In this document: piece by piece, positions 42,974 through 52,357 of the stretch | Position numbering within the stretch: position 1 is the first letter of the stretch | Layout of the letters: each line of letters opens with the position of its first letter | Origin: Paraburkholderia bannensis NBRC 103871 | GTDB taxonomy: Bacteria > Pseudomonadota > Gammaproteobacteria > Burkholderiales > Burkholderiaceae | Reading direction: 5' to 3' | DNA length: 64,000 nucleotides | Assembly: GCF_000685015.1 (NCBI RefSeq) | Contig: NZ_BAYA01000014.1 | Span: 62,001 to 126,000, forward strand | The notes under the pieces: model-generated | Told to the model about the DNA's origin: nothing | Database searches by the model: none | The model's input: only the letters and a program-made list of their open reading frames with translations | Translations under genes and position numbers: made by a program

Positions 42974-44902
42974 ATGGCCTGGCTTCCTCGCCGTTCTGCT
43001 TCCGAAGCGACGGCTGCGCGCAAACGACGGGCATGGCGCTGGGGTGCGTTCCCGCAGGGTCGCGCCCAGCGTCAGCGCGGCTCGTTCGCGGCGGTCGCGG
43101 CGATCGGGCTCGTCGCGGCCGTGGCGGCGCTGGGCGTGCTCGACGTGGCGAATCTCTATCTGTCCAAACGCGCCCTGCAGAATGTCGCCGATCTTGCGGC
43201 GCTCGCAGCCGTGCAGCAGATGGACGACCAGTGCGTCCAGCCGCTCGCGACCGCACAGGCGAACGCGGCCAGCAATGGCTTCAGTGTCAGCGGCACGACC
43301 AACACGCTCGCGGTGCAGTGCGGCCGCTGGGACTCGAACAGCAGCGGCGCGATGAGCTTCGTGACCGCCAGTCCGACGCCGCCGCTCAACGGCGTGCAGG
43401 TGACGGTATCGAAAGTCGCGCCGTACTTCTTCGTCGGCCCAAAGCGCACGCTGACGGCGAGCGCGACGGCCAAGGCGTCGGTCATCGGCAGCTTCCAGGT
43501 GGGGACGTCGCTCGCGCAGGTGAATCTGCTCAACGGCATGTTGAGCGCGCTGCTGGGCGGCACGTCGGTGAACATCGATGCGGTGTCGTGGCAGGGTTTG
43601 GCCAATGCCTACATCAAGGTTTCGGATCTGGCGGCGGTGGCGACCAATGCGGGAACGTACGACGGCCTGCTCGCGTTGCAGACGTCGCTGACGGGGAACT
43701 CTACGAGCAACCCTGGGCTTGCGTCCATTCTGGCCAGCGCCTTGACGAAGGATAGTGCGCTGACTGCGGATGTCTCGGCGGCGCAGAACGCGCTCTCGGT
43801 GATTGCCGCGCTCGCGCCGCAAGGCTCGCTCAACCAGATCAAGGTTGCGTCGATCGACGGTTCGCAGGCGCTGTTGCAACTGGGCGTCGCCAATGCGCAA
43901 TACGCCGCCGACGCCACGGTGAACGTGCTTCAAATGCTGATCGTCGGCGCGGAGATCGCGGCGGCGGGTAAGTCGCCGATCTCGGTCAACCTTGACCTGA
44001 GCAACATGAGCGGCCTGGGTAGTGTCCTCCCGGTGAGCGCCAGCGTGACCTTGCAGGTGATCTCGCCGCCCACGATGGCGGCGGGCGAGCCGGGCTATGT
44101 TGCGGGGACAACGAAGTGGCGGACGATGGCGCAGACCGCGCAGATCCTGCTGGCCGTGAACGCCGGGATCTCGACGCAGAACGTGCCCATCGTCGGCAGC
44201 ATCATCGGCCTGACGGTGCAGATACCGTTCTATGTCCTCGTGGCGCCGGGGCAGGCCTGGTTGAAGTCCGCGCAATGTGCCGCCACCAAAGCAGCCAGCA
44301 CCCAGGTGATCGGCGTCCAGACCGGCATCGCCAATGTCTGCATCGGCACGCCGCTCGCCGCGGGTTACACCACCAGTACCGTCAGCGGCTTTCAATGTCC
44401 GAACTCGACCTGGTCGGTCGCCAACGTGAGCCTGAACACGGGCTTGCCGCTGGGCACGCTGAACATCGCCTCGGTCACGGCGCAGACCATTGCGGTGCCG
44501 GTGGTCAACGCCGCCTCGTCGACGCTCGCCTTCGATGGTTATGGCAACCCGCTCGCTGGCAACTCGGTCAACTCGAACCAGATCGGCGCGGTGCTGAACA
44601 ACACGCTGCAATCGGCCGTAACGCAGATCGGCCAGTTGACGGCTGGCGGCCTGCAGATCCAGGTGCTTCCCCAGACCGGACTCGGCGCCGTATTGACCCT
44701 GCTGGTTCAGACGATTCTCAGTGCGTTGTCGCCGGTGATCATGCCCATCATTACCGGCGTGCTGTCCACGCTCGCTCCGATACTCAGCGGCCTCGACACC
44801 GTCTTGATCGGCCCCTTGCTGCAACTGCTCGGCGTCCAGATCGGCGTCGCTACCGTGACCGACTACCCGCTCGCCTGCGGCGTCGCAACACTCGTCAAAT
44901 AA
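42974..44902 (+). CDS. tadG: TadG-like pilus-associated protein
   Basis: A large pseudopilin-like component anchored in the inner membrane. The 642-aa product has a basic N terminus (1-36), then R-G-S-F-A-A-V-A-A-I-G-L-V-A-A-V-A-A-L-G-V-L-D-V-A-N-L, the TadG/TadE-like hydrophobic segment. A-L-Q-N-V-A-D-L-A-A-L-A-A-V-Q of the putative Flp-pilus-assembly domain follows. The remaining ~560 residues form a periplasmic region rich in Val, Ala, Ser and Thr, with a few cysteines and no recognisable enzyme motif. Only one copy is present, and no von Willebrand A domain is visible. The regulator gene starts 9 bp after the stop. Confidence 0.85.
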   Translation: MAWLPRRSASEATAARKRRAWRWGAFPQGRAQRQRGSFAAVAAIGLVAAVAALGVLDVANLYLSKRALQNVADLAALAAVQQMDDQCVQPLATAQANAASNGFSVSGTTNTLAVQCGRWDSNSSGAMSFVTASPTPPLNGVQVTVSKVAPYFFVGPKRTLTASATAKASVIGSFQVGTSLAQVNLLNGMLSALLGGTSVNIDAVSWQGLANAYIKVSDLAAVATNAGTYDGLLALQTSLTGNSTSNPGLASILASALTKDSALTADVSAAQNALSVIAALAPQGSLNQIKVASIDGSQALLQLGVANAQYAADATVNVLQMLIVGAEIAAAGKSPISVNLDLSNMSGLGSVLPVSASVTLQVISPPTMAAGEPGYVAGTTKWRTMAQTAQILLAVNAGISTQNVPIVGSIIGLTVQIPFYVLVAPGQAWLKSAQCAATKAASTQVIGVQTGIANVCIGTPLAAGYTTSTVSGFQCPNSTWSVANVSLNTGLPLGTLNIASVTAQTIAVPVVNAASSTLAFDGYGNPLAGNSVNSNQIGAVLNNTLQSAVTQIGQLTAGGLQIQVLPQTGLGAVLTLLVQTILSALSPVIMPIITGVLSTLAPILSGLDTVLIGPLLQLLGVQIGVATVTDYPLACGVATLVK

Positions 44903-44911
44903 GAAGATACG

Positions 44912-46300
<1,389 letters not shown>

Positions 46301-46355
46301 TAATTGTGCCGATTTGTAAAATCGTAAAAATAGAACTGTTCAAAACAGGGACTTC

Positions 46356-47102
46356 ATGGACTACAAGTGGAGAGTTCGACAAGTCGCGTTGGCCGCGCTT
46401 TTGTTGATCGGGGGTGTCGAAACCGGTTGCGCTCAACCGCTGCCGGACAGCGCAGCGGCGAACGCAGCGGCACAGGCGGGCACGGTTGCCGCGCAGGATC
46501 AGGGCGCAGCCGTGCAGCAGGCTCCGACCGCTGCGGCGGCACAGCCTCTGCCGGGCACACCCACTGCGCTCACGCCGGACGAGGCGCAGCAAAGCGCCGC
46601 CGGCAATGTGGCGGAGCTTCAGCAGATGATCCGCGGCTCGGAGCTCAATGAGCTGCGCACGACTTACAACGGCACCTATGGCGCGAGCCTGCTGTTCTAC
46701 GGCAAGGAAATGACGTACTACGTGGCGCTGTTCCAGAACAAGACGTTCTGGCGCGTCATCAAGACGAGCGATGAAACGCGCGCCGAGCTGATCTACCGCG
46801 ACTTCGTGCAGAAGACGCTGCAGCTTTCGGACGTCGAGATCCGCCGTACGCGTCTCGATGCGCAGAAGGCATTCACGAACCGCATGATCGCGCTCACGCA
46901 GGATCACGCGAACCGTCTGCAAGCCGATCTCCAGGTGGCGCAACAGCAGCAGGCGATTGTCGCGAGCCAGCAGAAGCAGACGCGCGACCAGGCGAATGCC
47001 CTGCAGGTCGAGAAGGCCGCGGCGCAGGATCAACTGCGTGCGGTGCAACGCCAGGTGCGCGACCTGCAACGCCAGGTGGAAGGCGGCCTGCCGATTCGCT
47101 AA
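46356..47102 (+). CDS. DUF2968 exported coiled-coil protein
   Basis: A 248-aa protein of the DUF2968 family, known mainly from Burkholderiaceae and without assigned function. It has a signal peptide (cleavage near T-G-C-A-Q, with a Cys that could be a lipid site though the lipobox is poor). An Ala/Gln-rich linker (~27-75) leads to the conserved domain E-L-Q-Q-M-I-R-G-S-E-L-N-E-L-R-T-T-Y-N-G-T-Y-G-A-S-L-L-F-Y. A long Gln-rich coiled coil (~160-240) ends it. It begins 55 bp after the sigma54 regulator, in the same direction, with a terminator after it, so it closes the tad transcription unit. Confidence 0.82.
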   Translation: MDYKWRVRQVALAALLLIGGVETGCAQPLPDSAAANAAAQAGTVAAQDQGAAVQQAPTAAAAQPLPGTPTALTPDEAQQSAAGNVAELQQMIRGSELNELRTTYNGTYGASLLFYGKEMTYYVALFQNKTFWRVIKTSDETRAELIYRDFVQKTLQLSDVEIRRTRLDAQKAFTNRMIALTQDHANRLQADLQVAQQQQAIVASQQKQTRDQANALQVEKAAAQDQLRAVQRQVRDLQRQVEGGLPIR

Positions 47103-47131
47103 CGTTCGCACGGACAAGCAGCAAACCCTGC

Positions 47132-47164
47132 AAAGGCGGGCGTCGACACGACGCGCCGCCTTTT
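47132..47164 (+). terminator. Intrinsic terminator closing the tad locus
   Basis: AAAGGCGGGCGTCG (47132-47145) pairs with CGACG-C-(G)-CCGCCTTT (47149-47163), with one bulge and an ACA loop. T's run to 47164. It sits 30 bp after the DUF2968 stop. Confidence 0.8.
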
Positions 47165-47234
47165 GTCATTTCTGCTTTGTCTTTTCTGTCGCGAGGCTGG
47201 CCGCTGGATCAGCAGTGTGCTCGACGTGACGTGC

Positions 47235-47426
47235 CTAATGCTTGCCGTGTCGATGATGGCCGTCGTGGCCTTTCTTCGCGTCGGTTTCGCGATCGGACTG
47301 CGCGGGTGCGGGAGCCGGCGACGGATCGATGGAAATGGGGTCGCTGGCCGGGAAGGTTTCCTCAAGCGCTTCGTCGAGTGCATCTTCCTGCTGAGGCGGG
47401 GGGGACTTCGGCTTGGATGCGCTCAT
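47235..47426 (-). CDS. Small acidic protein with ALEETFPASDP motif
   Basis: A 63-aa cytoplasmic protein without signal or membrane segment. The centre D-A-L-D-E-A-L-E-E-T-F-P-A-S-D-P-I-S is a motif I recognise from many small conserved proteobacterial proteins of unknown function. A Pro/Ala-rich linker and a His/Lys-rich tail (H-D-G-H-H-R-H-G-K-H) that could bind metal follow. Start ATG at 47426 is supported by GGAGA seven bases upstream; a longer frame to 47456 has no SD. Convergent with the tad locus and downstream of hfq2 on the same strand. Confidence 0.75.
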   Translation of the reverse strand: MSASKPKSPPPQQEDALDEALEETFPASDPISIDPSPAPAPAQSDRETDAKKGHDGHHRHGKH

Positions 47427-47490
47427 GGCATTCTCCGGATGCGAACAAGGTCGCATTCAGGATAGCGCAAAGGCTAAATCCGTGATGTCA

Positions 47491-47534
47491 GGCGGAAACA
47501 AGGCGGAAACAAGGCGCAAAGAAGGTGCAAACAA
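47491..47534. repeat. Four 11-bp tandem repeats downstream of hfq2
   Basis: The units are GGCGGAAACAA, GGCGGAAACAA, GGCGCAAAGAA and GGTGCAAACAA, end to end. On the minus strand (hfq2 direction) they give repeated pyrimidine-rich runs (TTGTTTCCGCC) in or just after the 3' end of the hfq2 message. Confidence 0.8.
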
Positions 47535-47582
47535 TGCGCAGGCGATGCGCGCAGGGCGCGCGCATCGTCGTGAACAAACTGC

Positions 47583-48092
47583 TTAGCTGTTGTTCGAGCC
47601 GTCCTGGCCGTTGCCGCCGTTGTTCACGGCGCCATAGAGACGGCGGCGGCGCGTCACGACGACCGGGCCGTCCTGCGACGGGCGCTCGGACGAACCCGGC
47701 GCGGACGACGACGAGGGCGCCGACCACGATTCGCGCGGCTCGCGAGGTTCACGGGGTTCGCGCGACTCACGGGGCTCGCGGGGTTCACGCGGGCCGTGGC
47801 CGCCATGACCGCCGTGATTGCCATGCGGGCCGCGGCTCGTGTGCTCGCCGTGCGCCGGGCGCGGTGCACGCGGGCCCGGACGCGTGCCGGTGTCGAGCTG
47901 GATGGTGGAAATGGCGCGTTTGTAGATGCCTTGCAGGCCAACGGGCGTGCGCAGCATCACCAGGTACTGATCGAACGACTCGATGCATCCGGTCAGGCGA
48001 ATGCCGTTGACCAGATAGATTTCGACGCGCTTGCGCTCTTTGCGCGCGGCGTTCATGAAGTCGTTTTGCGGGTGCGATTCTGCGGAAGGCAT
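47583..48092 (-). CDS. hfq2: Second Hfq-type RNA chaperone with long C-terminal tail
   Basis: An Hfq-family Sm-fold RNA chaperone for small-RNA regulation. The 169-aa product has the Sm core at ~12-68: V-E-I-Y-L-V-N-G-I-R-L-T-G-C-I-E-S-F-D-Q-Y-L-V-M-L (Sm1) and I-Y-K-R-A-I-S-T-I-Q (Sm2). In classical Hfq the latter reads Y-K-H-A-I-S-T; here Arg59 replaces the central-pore His57. Residues ~75-169 are a Gly/His-rich then Arg-Glu-Pro repeat tail (R-E-P-R-E-P-R-E-S) and a basic end (V-T-R-R-R-R-L-Y-G). Burkholderia cenocepacia has such a long second Hfq (Hfq2, ~188 aa) beside a normal one, and this matches. ATG 48092 is preferred; a TTG at 48131 would extend it. Confidence 0.85.
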   Translation of the reverse strand: MPSAESHPQNDFMNAARKERKRVEIYLVNGIRLTGCIESFDQYLVMLRTPVGLQGIYKRAISTIQLDTGTRPGPRAPRPAHGEHTSRGPHGNHGGHGGHGPREPREPRESREPREPREPRESWSAPSSSSAPGSSERPSQDGPVVVTRRRRLYGAVNNGGNGQDGSNNS

Positions 48093-48786
48093 GGACGAAT
48101 TCTGGCCGGGCGGCTCAATGCCGCAATTCAATTGGAAACGTTTGCTCGCCGGGATTTTACCTTGTGTCGGCGAAGCGCGCGTGCGTGGACAACCTTAACT
48201 GTAGAACTATACCGGCTCCGGGCCGGCGCGGCAGTTTGCCGGCAGGAATGCATTGTTACGTCCCCGTGCATAACGCGTGGCGGGCAGCACTGCTTTTCCT
48301 GTGCCGGATCGGCGTGCGCGCGCCTGCAGTGCGGGCCTGAGCGATTTCAGAACAATACACGAAAGCAGGGCGCGATCTGTGGCAGTTGGACGCAGATGCG
48401 ACCGGTACGTTCAACAGCGTAGTGCATGGCGCGCGTGCGTGCGCGACGAATTCCCGTCATTTCATCGGTCTTTCGGGGCGCGTTGCAGGGTTCGCGCCCG
48501 GCGCGGCGTGTTGCAGTTTGTTACGTGTTCTTCGCTCCCCTCATTGCGATGGTGCCTGCTTGTGCGAAAGCGAACCGTACGGCGGCGCACGTGCACCGCG
48601 CCCACGCAAAAAAATTCACGTCGAAGGCCGTAGCCCGGAATAAGCGAGCGGCTCGCGCCGTTTAACACATGTCGATGCGCGCAAGCGGTGTGTCCCAGAC
48701 TCGGCTGCATTGGCTGCATCGGCAATTCGCTATCCCAGGCATTCATGCCGATCATGCGTCGGCGTGTGTCTGGTCGGGAGACCATC
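48093..48786. other. Intergenic region between hfq2 and the small lipoprotein
   Basis: About 690 bp between divergent genes. Open frames here have no SD, no family resemblance and irregular codon use, so I call no gene. It should hold the hfq2 and lipoprotein/sigma promoters, but I find only fragments (TAAAAT on the minus strand at 48159-48154, no matching -35). Confidence 0.45.
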
Positions 48787-48933
48787 ATGAAGCGTTTTCG
48801 CAGTGTGTTTGCGTGTGCCCTTTGTCTGGCGTTGGCCGCGGTGTCCGGCGCAGGCCTCGCCGCGTGTAGCGACATGAATTCGGCCAACGGGGCGTCCAGC
48901 AGCTCCGGCGGCTCGTCGAGCGGTGGCTACTGA
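48787..48933 (+). CDS. Small lipoprotein upstream of the ECF sigma gene
   Basis: A 48-aa predicted lipoprotein. Its signal peptide has lipobox G-L-A-A-C, with the lipidated Cys at residue 27. The mature part is only 22 residues, Ser/Gly/Asn-rich and ending in G-G-Y. SD GGGAGA lies five bases before the ATG at 48787. It ends 12 bp before the ECF sigma gene, so the two are co-transcribed. No function is known to me; it could be an envelope-stress marker or sigma target. The open frame extends further upstream, but only this start gives a signal peptide. Confidence 0.75.
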   Translation: MKRFRSVFACALCLALAAVSGAGLAACSDMNSANGASSSSGGSSSGGY

Positions 48934-48945
48934 GCGGCGCGCATC

Positions 48946-49509
48946 ATGTTCGGCCGCCCCTCGCCGGAATTCGAAGCGCAGGTGGTCGCGCAACTCGCGC
49001 GCATGCGCCGCTATGCGCGCACGCTCACGGGCGATGCGGCCTGGGCCGACGACCTCGTGCAGGACGCCGCCGAGCGGGCGCTGTCGCGCGCATCGTCGTT
49101 TCGGCCCGACAGCAACCTGCGCGCATGGCTGCTGACGATCCTGCGCAACATCTACATCGACCAGTTGCGCGGACGCCGCGAATTTGCCGTCGACGACGAA
49201 AGCGCACCGTGGCGTACGCTCGAAGCGCCGCACGGCGAAGTCGACGGGCTCGTGCTGCGCGATCTGCAGCGCGCGCTCTATCAGCTACCGGCGGCGCAGC
49301 GTGAGGTGCTGCTGCTGGTTTGCGTGGAGGAACTCAGTTATCAGGAGGCATCGGCGGTGCTGGGCGTGCCCACGGGCACCGTGATGTCGAGGCTGTCGCG
49401 TGCGCGCGAGCATTTGCGCGCGCTGCTCGACAGGGATCCGGCGCAAGACCCGGCGCGGCACGCTGCGCCATTGCGGGTCGTGGGCAAGGCAATGGGGACG
49501 ACGCGATGA
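48946..49509 (+). CDS. ECF-type RNA polymerase sigma factor
   Basis: A 187-aa extracytoplasmic-function sigma factor. Region 2 has R-Y-A-R-T-L-T-G-D, D-D-L-V-Q-D and R-A-W-L-L-T-I-L-R-N-I-Y-I-D (-10 binding and core contact). Region 4 has L-P-x-x-Q-R-E-V-L-L-L-V-C-V-E-E-L-S-Y-Q-E-A-S-A-V-L-G-V-P-T-G-T-V-M-S-R-L-S-R-A-R-E (-35 recognition). The ~35-residue tail after region 4 is basic. Its stop overlaps the anti-sigma start by four bases (ATGA), the usual coupling that keeps sigma and anti-sigma balanced. Confidence 0.93.
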   Translation: MFGRPSPEFEAQVVAQLARMRRYARTLTGDAAWADDLVQDAAERALSRASSFRPDSNLRAWLLTILRNIYIDQLRGRREFAVDDESAPWRTLEAPHGEVDGLVLRDLQRALYQLPAAQREVLLLVCVEELSYQEASAVLGVPTGTVMSRLSRAREHLRALLDRDPAQDPARHAAPLRVVGKAMGTTR

Positions 49510-50360
49510 ACGACGACGATCTCGAACGCGAGCGCAGCGCGCCTTCGGCGGTGCCGGAAGGAGATCTGGCCGCGAATCTGGCTGATCTCGCCGCGCTGGG
49601 CGCCTTCGTGGACGGCGAGCTGCCGGGCGATACGCGGGCCGCGATGCAGGCGCGCCTGCACGCCGATGACCACGCGGCGCAGCGCGTCGGCGCGTACCGC
49701 GCGCAGAAGGCCGCGCTCCAGGCGCTCAGCCACGTGGGCGACGAAGCGGCTGTGCCCGCCTGGGTCGTGCTGCGCCGACGCGATCCGTGGTGGCACCGCG
49801 CCGGCATCGCTGCGGCCTGGGCCGTCGCGGGCGCGGGCTTCGCGGTGGCGGCGGCCTCGATGTTGCCGCAATGGCTGCCGCAGGGCGCCGGTCACGACAG
49901 CGTGCAGGTGGCGAGCGAGGGCGAAAACTTCGCGCAGCGCGCCGATGTTGCGTACGCCGTGTACTCGCCTGAAGTGCGGCACCCGGTCGAAGTCGGCGCC
50001 GCCGACGAGGCGCATCTCGTCGCGTGGCTCTCGAAGCGGCTCGGCCGTCCGCTGTCGATTCCGCCGCTGGCCGAATACGGCTACACGCTCGTAGGCGGGC
50101 GGCTGCTGCCCGGCGCGACCGGCCCGGCGGCGCAGTTCATGTACCAGAACGCAGGAGGCGAGCGCCTGACGCTCTACGTCAGCGTTTCCGGGCGCGAGCG
50201 CGACGCCGTGCATCTGCTGAGCGATGGCACGCGCCGCACCTTCTACTGGAGCACTGACCGCATGGGCTATGCGCTCTCGGGCCCGGACTCGGAAGGGCGT
50301 CTGCGCAAGATCGCGTACGAAGTGTGCGGCACGCTCGGCGGCACCCGGGCGCAATGGTGA
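49506..50360 (+). CDS. Membrane anti-sigma factor
   Basis: A 284-aa single-pass inner-membrane protein that should hold the ECF sigma inactive. The N-terminal anti-sigma domain (~20-75; L-G-A-F-V-D-G-E-L-P ... A-A-Q-R-V-G-A-Y-R-A-Q-K) lacks the His-x3-Cys-x2-Cys zinc ligands, so it is the zinc-free type. A transmembrane helix follows at ~100-120, then a periplasmic domain of ~160 residues (L-S-K-R-L-G-R-P-L-S-I-P, L-V-G-G-R-L-L-P, A-Q-F-M-Y). This distal pattern is common in Burkholderia anti-sigmas. Signal sensed is unknown. The open frame before 49506 lies inside the sigma gene. Confidence 0.87.
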   Translation: MNDDDLERERSAPSAVPEGDLAANLADLAALGAFVDGELPGDTRAAMQARLHADDHAAQRVGAYRAQKAALQALSHVGDEAAVPAWVVLRRRDPWWHRAGIAAAWAVAGAGFAVAAASMLPQWLPQGAGHDSVQVASEGENFAQRADVAYAVYSPEVRHPVEVGAADEAHLVAWLSKRLGRPLSIPPLAEYGYTLVGGRLLPGATGPAAQFMYQNAGGERLTLYVSVSGRERDAVHLLSDGTRRTFYWSTDRMGYALSGPDSEGRLRKIAYEVCGTLGGTRAQW

Positions 50361-50379
50361 GGGCGCGCGCGATGGCACG

Positions 50380-51966
50380 ATGAACGCCGACCCCGTCTTG
50401 CCTCCTGGCGTGAGCGCCGCGCGATTTGCGCGCGCGCTCAGCGCTTTCGAATCGATCGTCGGCGCACCCAACGTGTGCCGCGGCGGCGCCGCGCTCGCGC
50501 CGTACCTCGACCCCTTCGCGCCCGTTGCCGATGCGCGTGCGTTCGCCCCTTCGGCAGCGCTGCTGCCTGCCGATGTCGATGAGATCCGCGCGATCCTGCG
50601 CATCGCCAATGCGGCGCGCGTGCCGCTCTGGACTGTTTCGACCGGGCGCAATTTTGCGTATGGCGGGGCCGCGCCGCGACTGGCGGGATCGGTGGTGCTC
50701 GACCTGCAACGGCTGAACCGCATCCTCGATGTCGACGAAAACCTGGCCTGGGCGCTCGTCGAGCCGGGCGTGAGTTATTTCGATCTGCACGCGCACCTGC
50801 GCGAGCGCGGCATGAAGCTGTGGGTCGACCCGCCCGCAGCGGGGTGGGGCAGCGTGATTGGCAATACGCTGGAGCGCGGCTTCGGCTACACCGCGTATGG
50901 CGATCATGCGGCCGCACAGTGCGGGATGGAAGTCGTGCTCGCGAACGGCGATGTGGTGCGCACCGGCATGGGCGCGCTCGACGCGGGCACGGCATGGCCG
51001 CTCTACAAGCCGGGTTATGGGCCCGCGTTCGACGCGCTATTCATGCAGTCGAACTACGGCATCGTCACGAAGATGGGGCTCTGGCTCATGCCCGCGCCGA
51101 GCGCTTATACCATCGGCGAAATCCAGTTCGAGCGCGAGGAGGATCTCGGCGTCATCGTCGATACGCTGCGCACGCTGCAACTGCGCGGCACGATTGAGCA
51201 GCATGCGGTGATCGAAGGGGCGATCCGGCGCGCGGCGGGCATGGGCCCACGAGCGCGCTGGTACTCGGGTAACGGGCCGATGCCGGAGGCGGCCATCGCG
51301 GCGATGCAGCGCGAACTGGCCATCGGGCGCTGGAACCTGCACTACGCGCTCTACGGCGAGCCCGAAGTGATCGACGTGCAGCAGCGCATGGTCGAGCGCG
51401 CGTTTGCTTCGGTAACGCACGCGCGCGTGACGTCGAAACGCTATACGGGCAGCGAAGAACCGCAAGGCGGCGGCGATCGCAACATGGCGGGCATTCCGGG
51501 CATGAGCGCGTTTCGCATGCTCGACTGGCGCGGCGGCGAGGGCGCGCATGTGGACTTCTCGCCGCTGTGTCCCGCCGATGGCCGCGACGCCTTGCGGCAA
51601 TATGCGCTCGTGAAGGCGCGCGCAGCCGAGTATGGCTTCGATTACTACGGCGGCTTCACGGCGGCGGGGCGGCATCTGCACCATGTGTTCGCGGCGATCT
51701 TTGAGCGCAACGATCCGCAGCAAGCCACCCGCGCGGGCGACCTGCTGCGTGCGCTGATGAGCGACGCGCGCGCGGCGGGATACGGCGTCTATCGCTCGCA
51801 CCTGCTGTATATGGACTACGCGGCGGCGCAGTACAGCTTCAATGACGGCGCGCTGCTGCGTCTTGCGCAGACCGTCAAGGACGCGCTCGATCCGCAGGGC
51901 GTGCTCGCGCCCGGCAAGCAGGGCATATGGCCTGCGGCATTGCGCGATATGCGCGGCTATACGTGA
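50380..51966 (+). CDS. VAO/PCMH-family FAD-binding oxidoreductase
   Basis: A 528-aa flavoprotein of the vanillyl-alcohol oxidase / 4-cresol dehydrogenase type. The FAD-binding domain (~60-250) has T-G-R-N-F-A-Y-G-G (pyrophosphate loop), V-V-L-D-L-Q-R-L-N-R-I-L, A-L-V-E-P-G-V-S-Y and G-N-T-L-E-R-G-F-G-Y-T-x-Y-G-D-H. G-P-A-F-D-A-L-F-M-Q-S-N-Y-G-I-V-T-K-M-G is highly typical of this family. The C-terminal cap domain ends with F-N-D-G-A-L-L-R-L-A-Q. Substrate is probably a para-hydroxylated aromatic (family inference), but no cytochrome subunit lies next door, so it may be an oxidase. It starts 19 bp after the anti-sigma gene, suggesting control by that ECF system. Confidence 0.85.
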   Translation: MNADPVLPPGVSAARFARALSAFESIVGAPNVCRGGAALAPYLDPFAPVADARAFAPSAALLPADVDEIRAILRIANAARVPLWTVSTGRNFAYGGAAPRLAGSVVLDLQRLNRILDVDENLAWALVEPGVSYFDLHAHLRERGMKLWVDPPAAGWGSVIGNTLERGFGYTAYGDHAAAQCGMEVVLANGDVVRTGMGALDAGTAWPLYKPGYGPAFDALFMQSNYGIVTKMGLWLMPAPSAYTIGEIQFEREEDLGVIVDTLRTLQLRGTIEQHAVIEGAIRRAAGMGPRARWYSGNGPMPEAAIAAMQRELAIGRWNLHYALYGEPEVIDVQQRMVERAFASVTHARVTSKRYTGSEEPQGGGDRNMAGIPGMSAFRMLDWRGGEGAHVDFSPLCPADGRDALRQYALVKARAAEYGFDYYGGFTAAGRHLHHVFAAIFERNDPQQATRAGDLLRALMSDARAAGYGVYRSHLLYMDYAAAQYSFNDGALLRLAQTVKDALDPQGVLAPGKQGIWPAALRDMRGYT

Positions 51967-52000
51967 TTCAAGCGCAGCGAAGTCGAGCGAGGAGCCAGCC

Positions 52001-52357
52001 ATGAACCGGCGCAACTTTATGGTGTCGATGGGCGCTGCGGCCCTGCCGGTTGCGCGATTCGTACGATACGTGCGATTCGCACCGGCGATTGCAGTGCCCG
52101 CACGTATCGCGCTTTACGATCGCGCGCTGCCACAGGGCGACGCGCTTGCGCGATATGCTGCGCTTGCAGCGATACCGTCGTTGGCGCTTCAGGACGATAT
52201 CGGCGCGCTATGGCAAGCGCAGATGGCCGGCCGCGTCCGCGCGCCGGTCATCGCACTGTGTGCGCTGCGCGCTTCGGATCGCTTCGTGATCGAACGGCTC
52301 GCCACGCAGCAAGGCATCACCGTGATCGATATAAAAACGATTAGCGATCCTGATTAG
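52001..52357 (+). CDS. Small protein with Tat-type signal, function unknown
   Basis: A 118-aa protein I do not recognise. It begins M-N-R-R-N-F-M-V-S-M-G-A-A-A-L, a good twin-arginine signal (R-R-x-F-M), suggesting export in a folded state, perhaps with the flavoprotein encoded just upstream (34-bp gap). The rest is Ala/Arg/Ile-rich with no cofactor motif and no cysteine pair. SD AGGAG is well placed before the ATG at 52001. Its last 17 bases overlap the 3' end of the convergent acyl-CoA synthetase gene. Codon bias matches its neighbours. Confidence 0.65.
   Translation: MNRRNFMVSMGAAALPVARFVRYVRFAPAIAVPARIALYDRALPQGDALARYAALAAIPSLALQDDIGALWQAQMAGRVRAPVIALCALRASDRFVIERLATQQGITVIDIKTISDPD

Noticed and set aside
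48132..48786. Several 60-120 codon frames in the gap after hfq2
   Set aside because: No SD, no homology I can recognise, unusual Arg/Cys-rich composition and mutual overlap; most likely non-coding.
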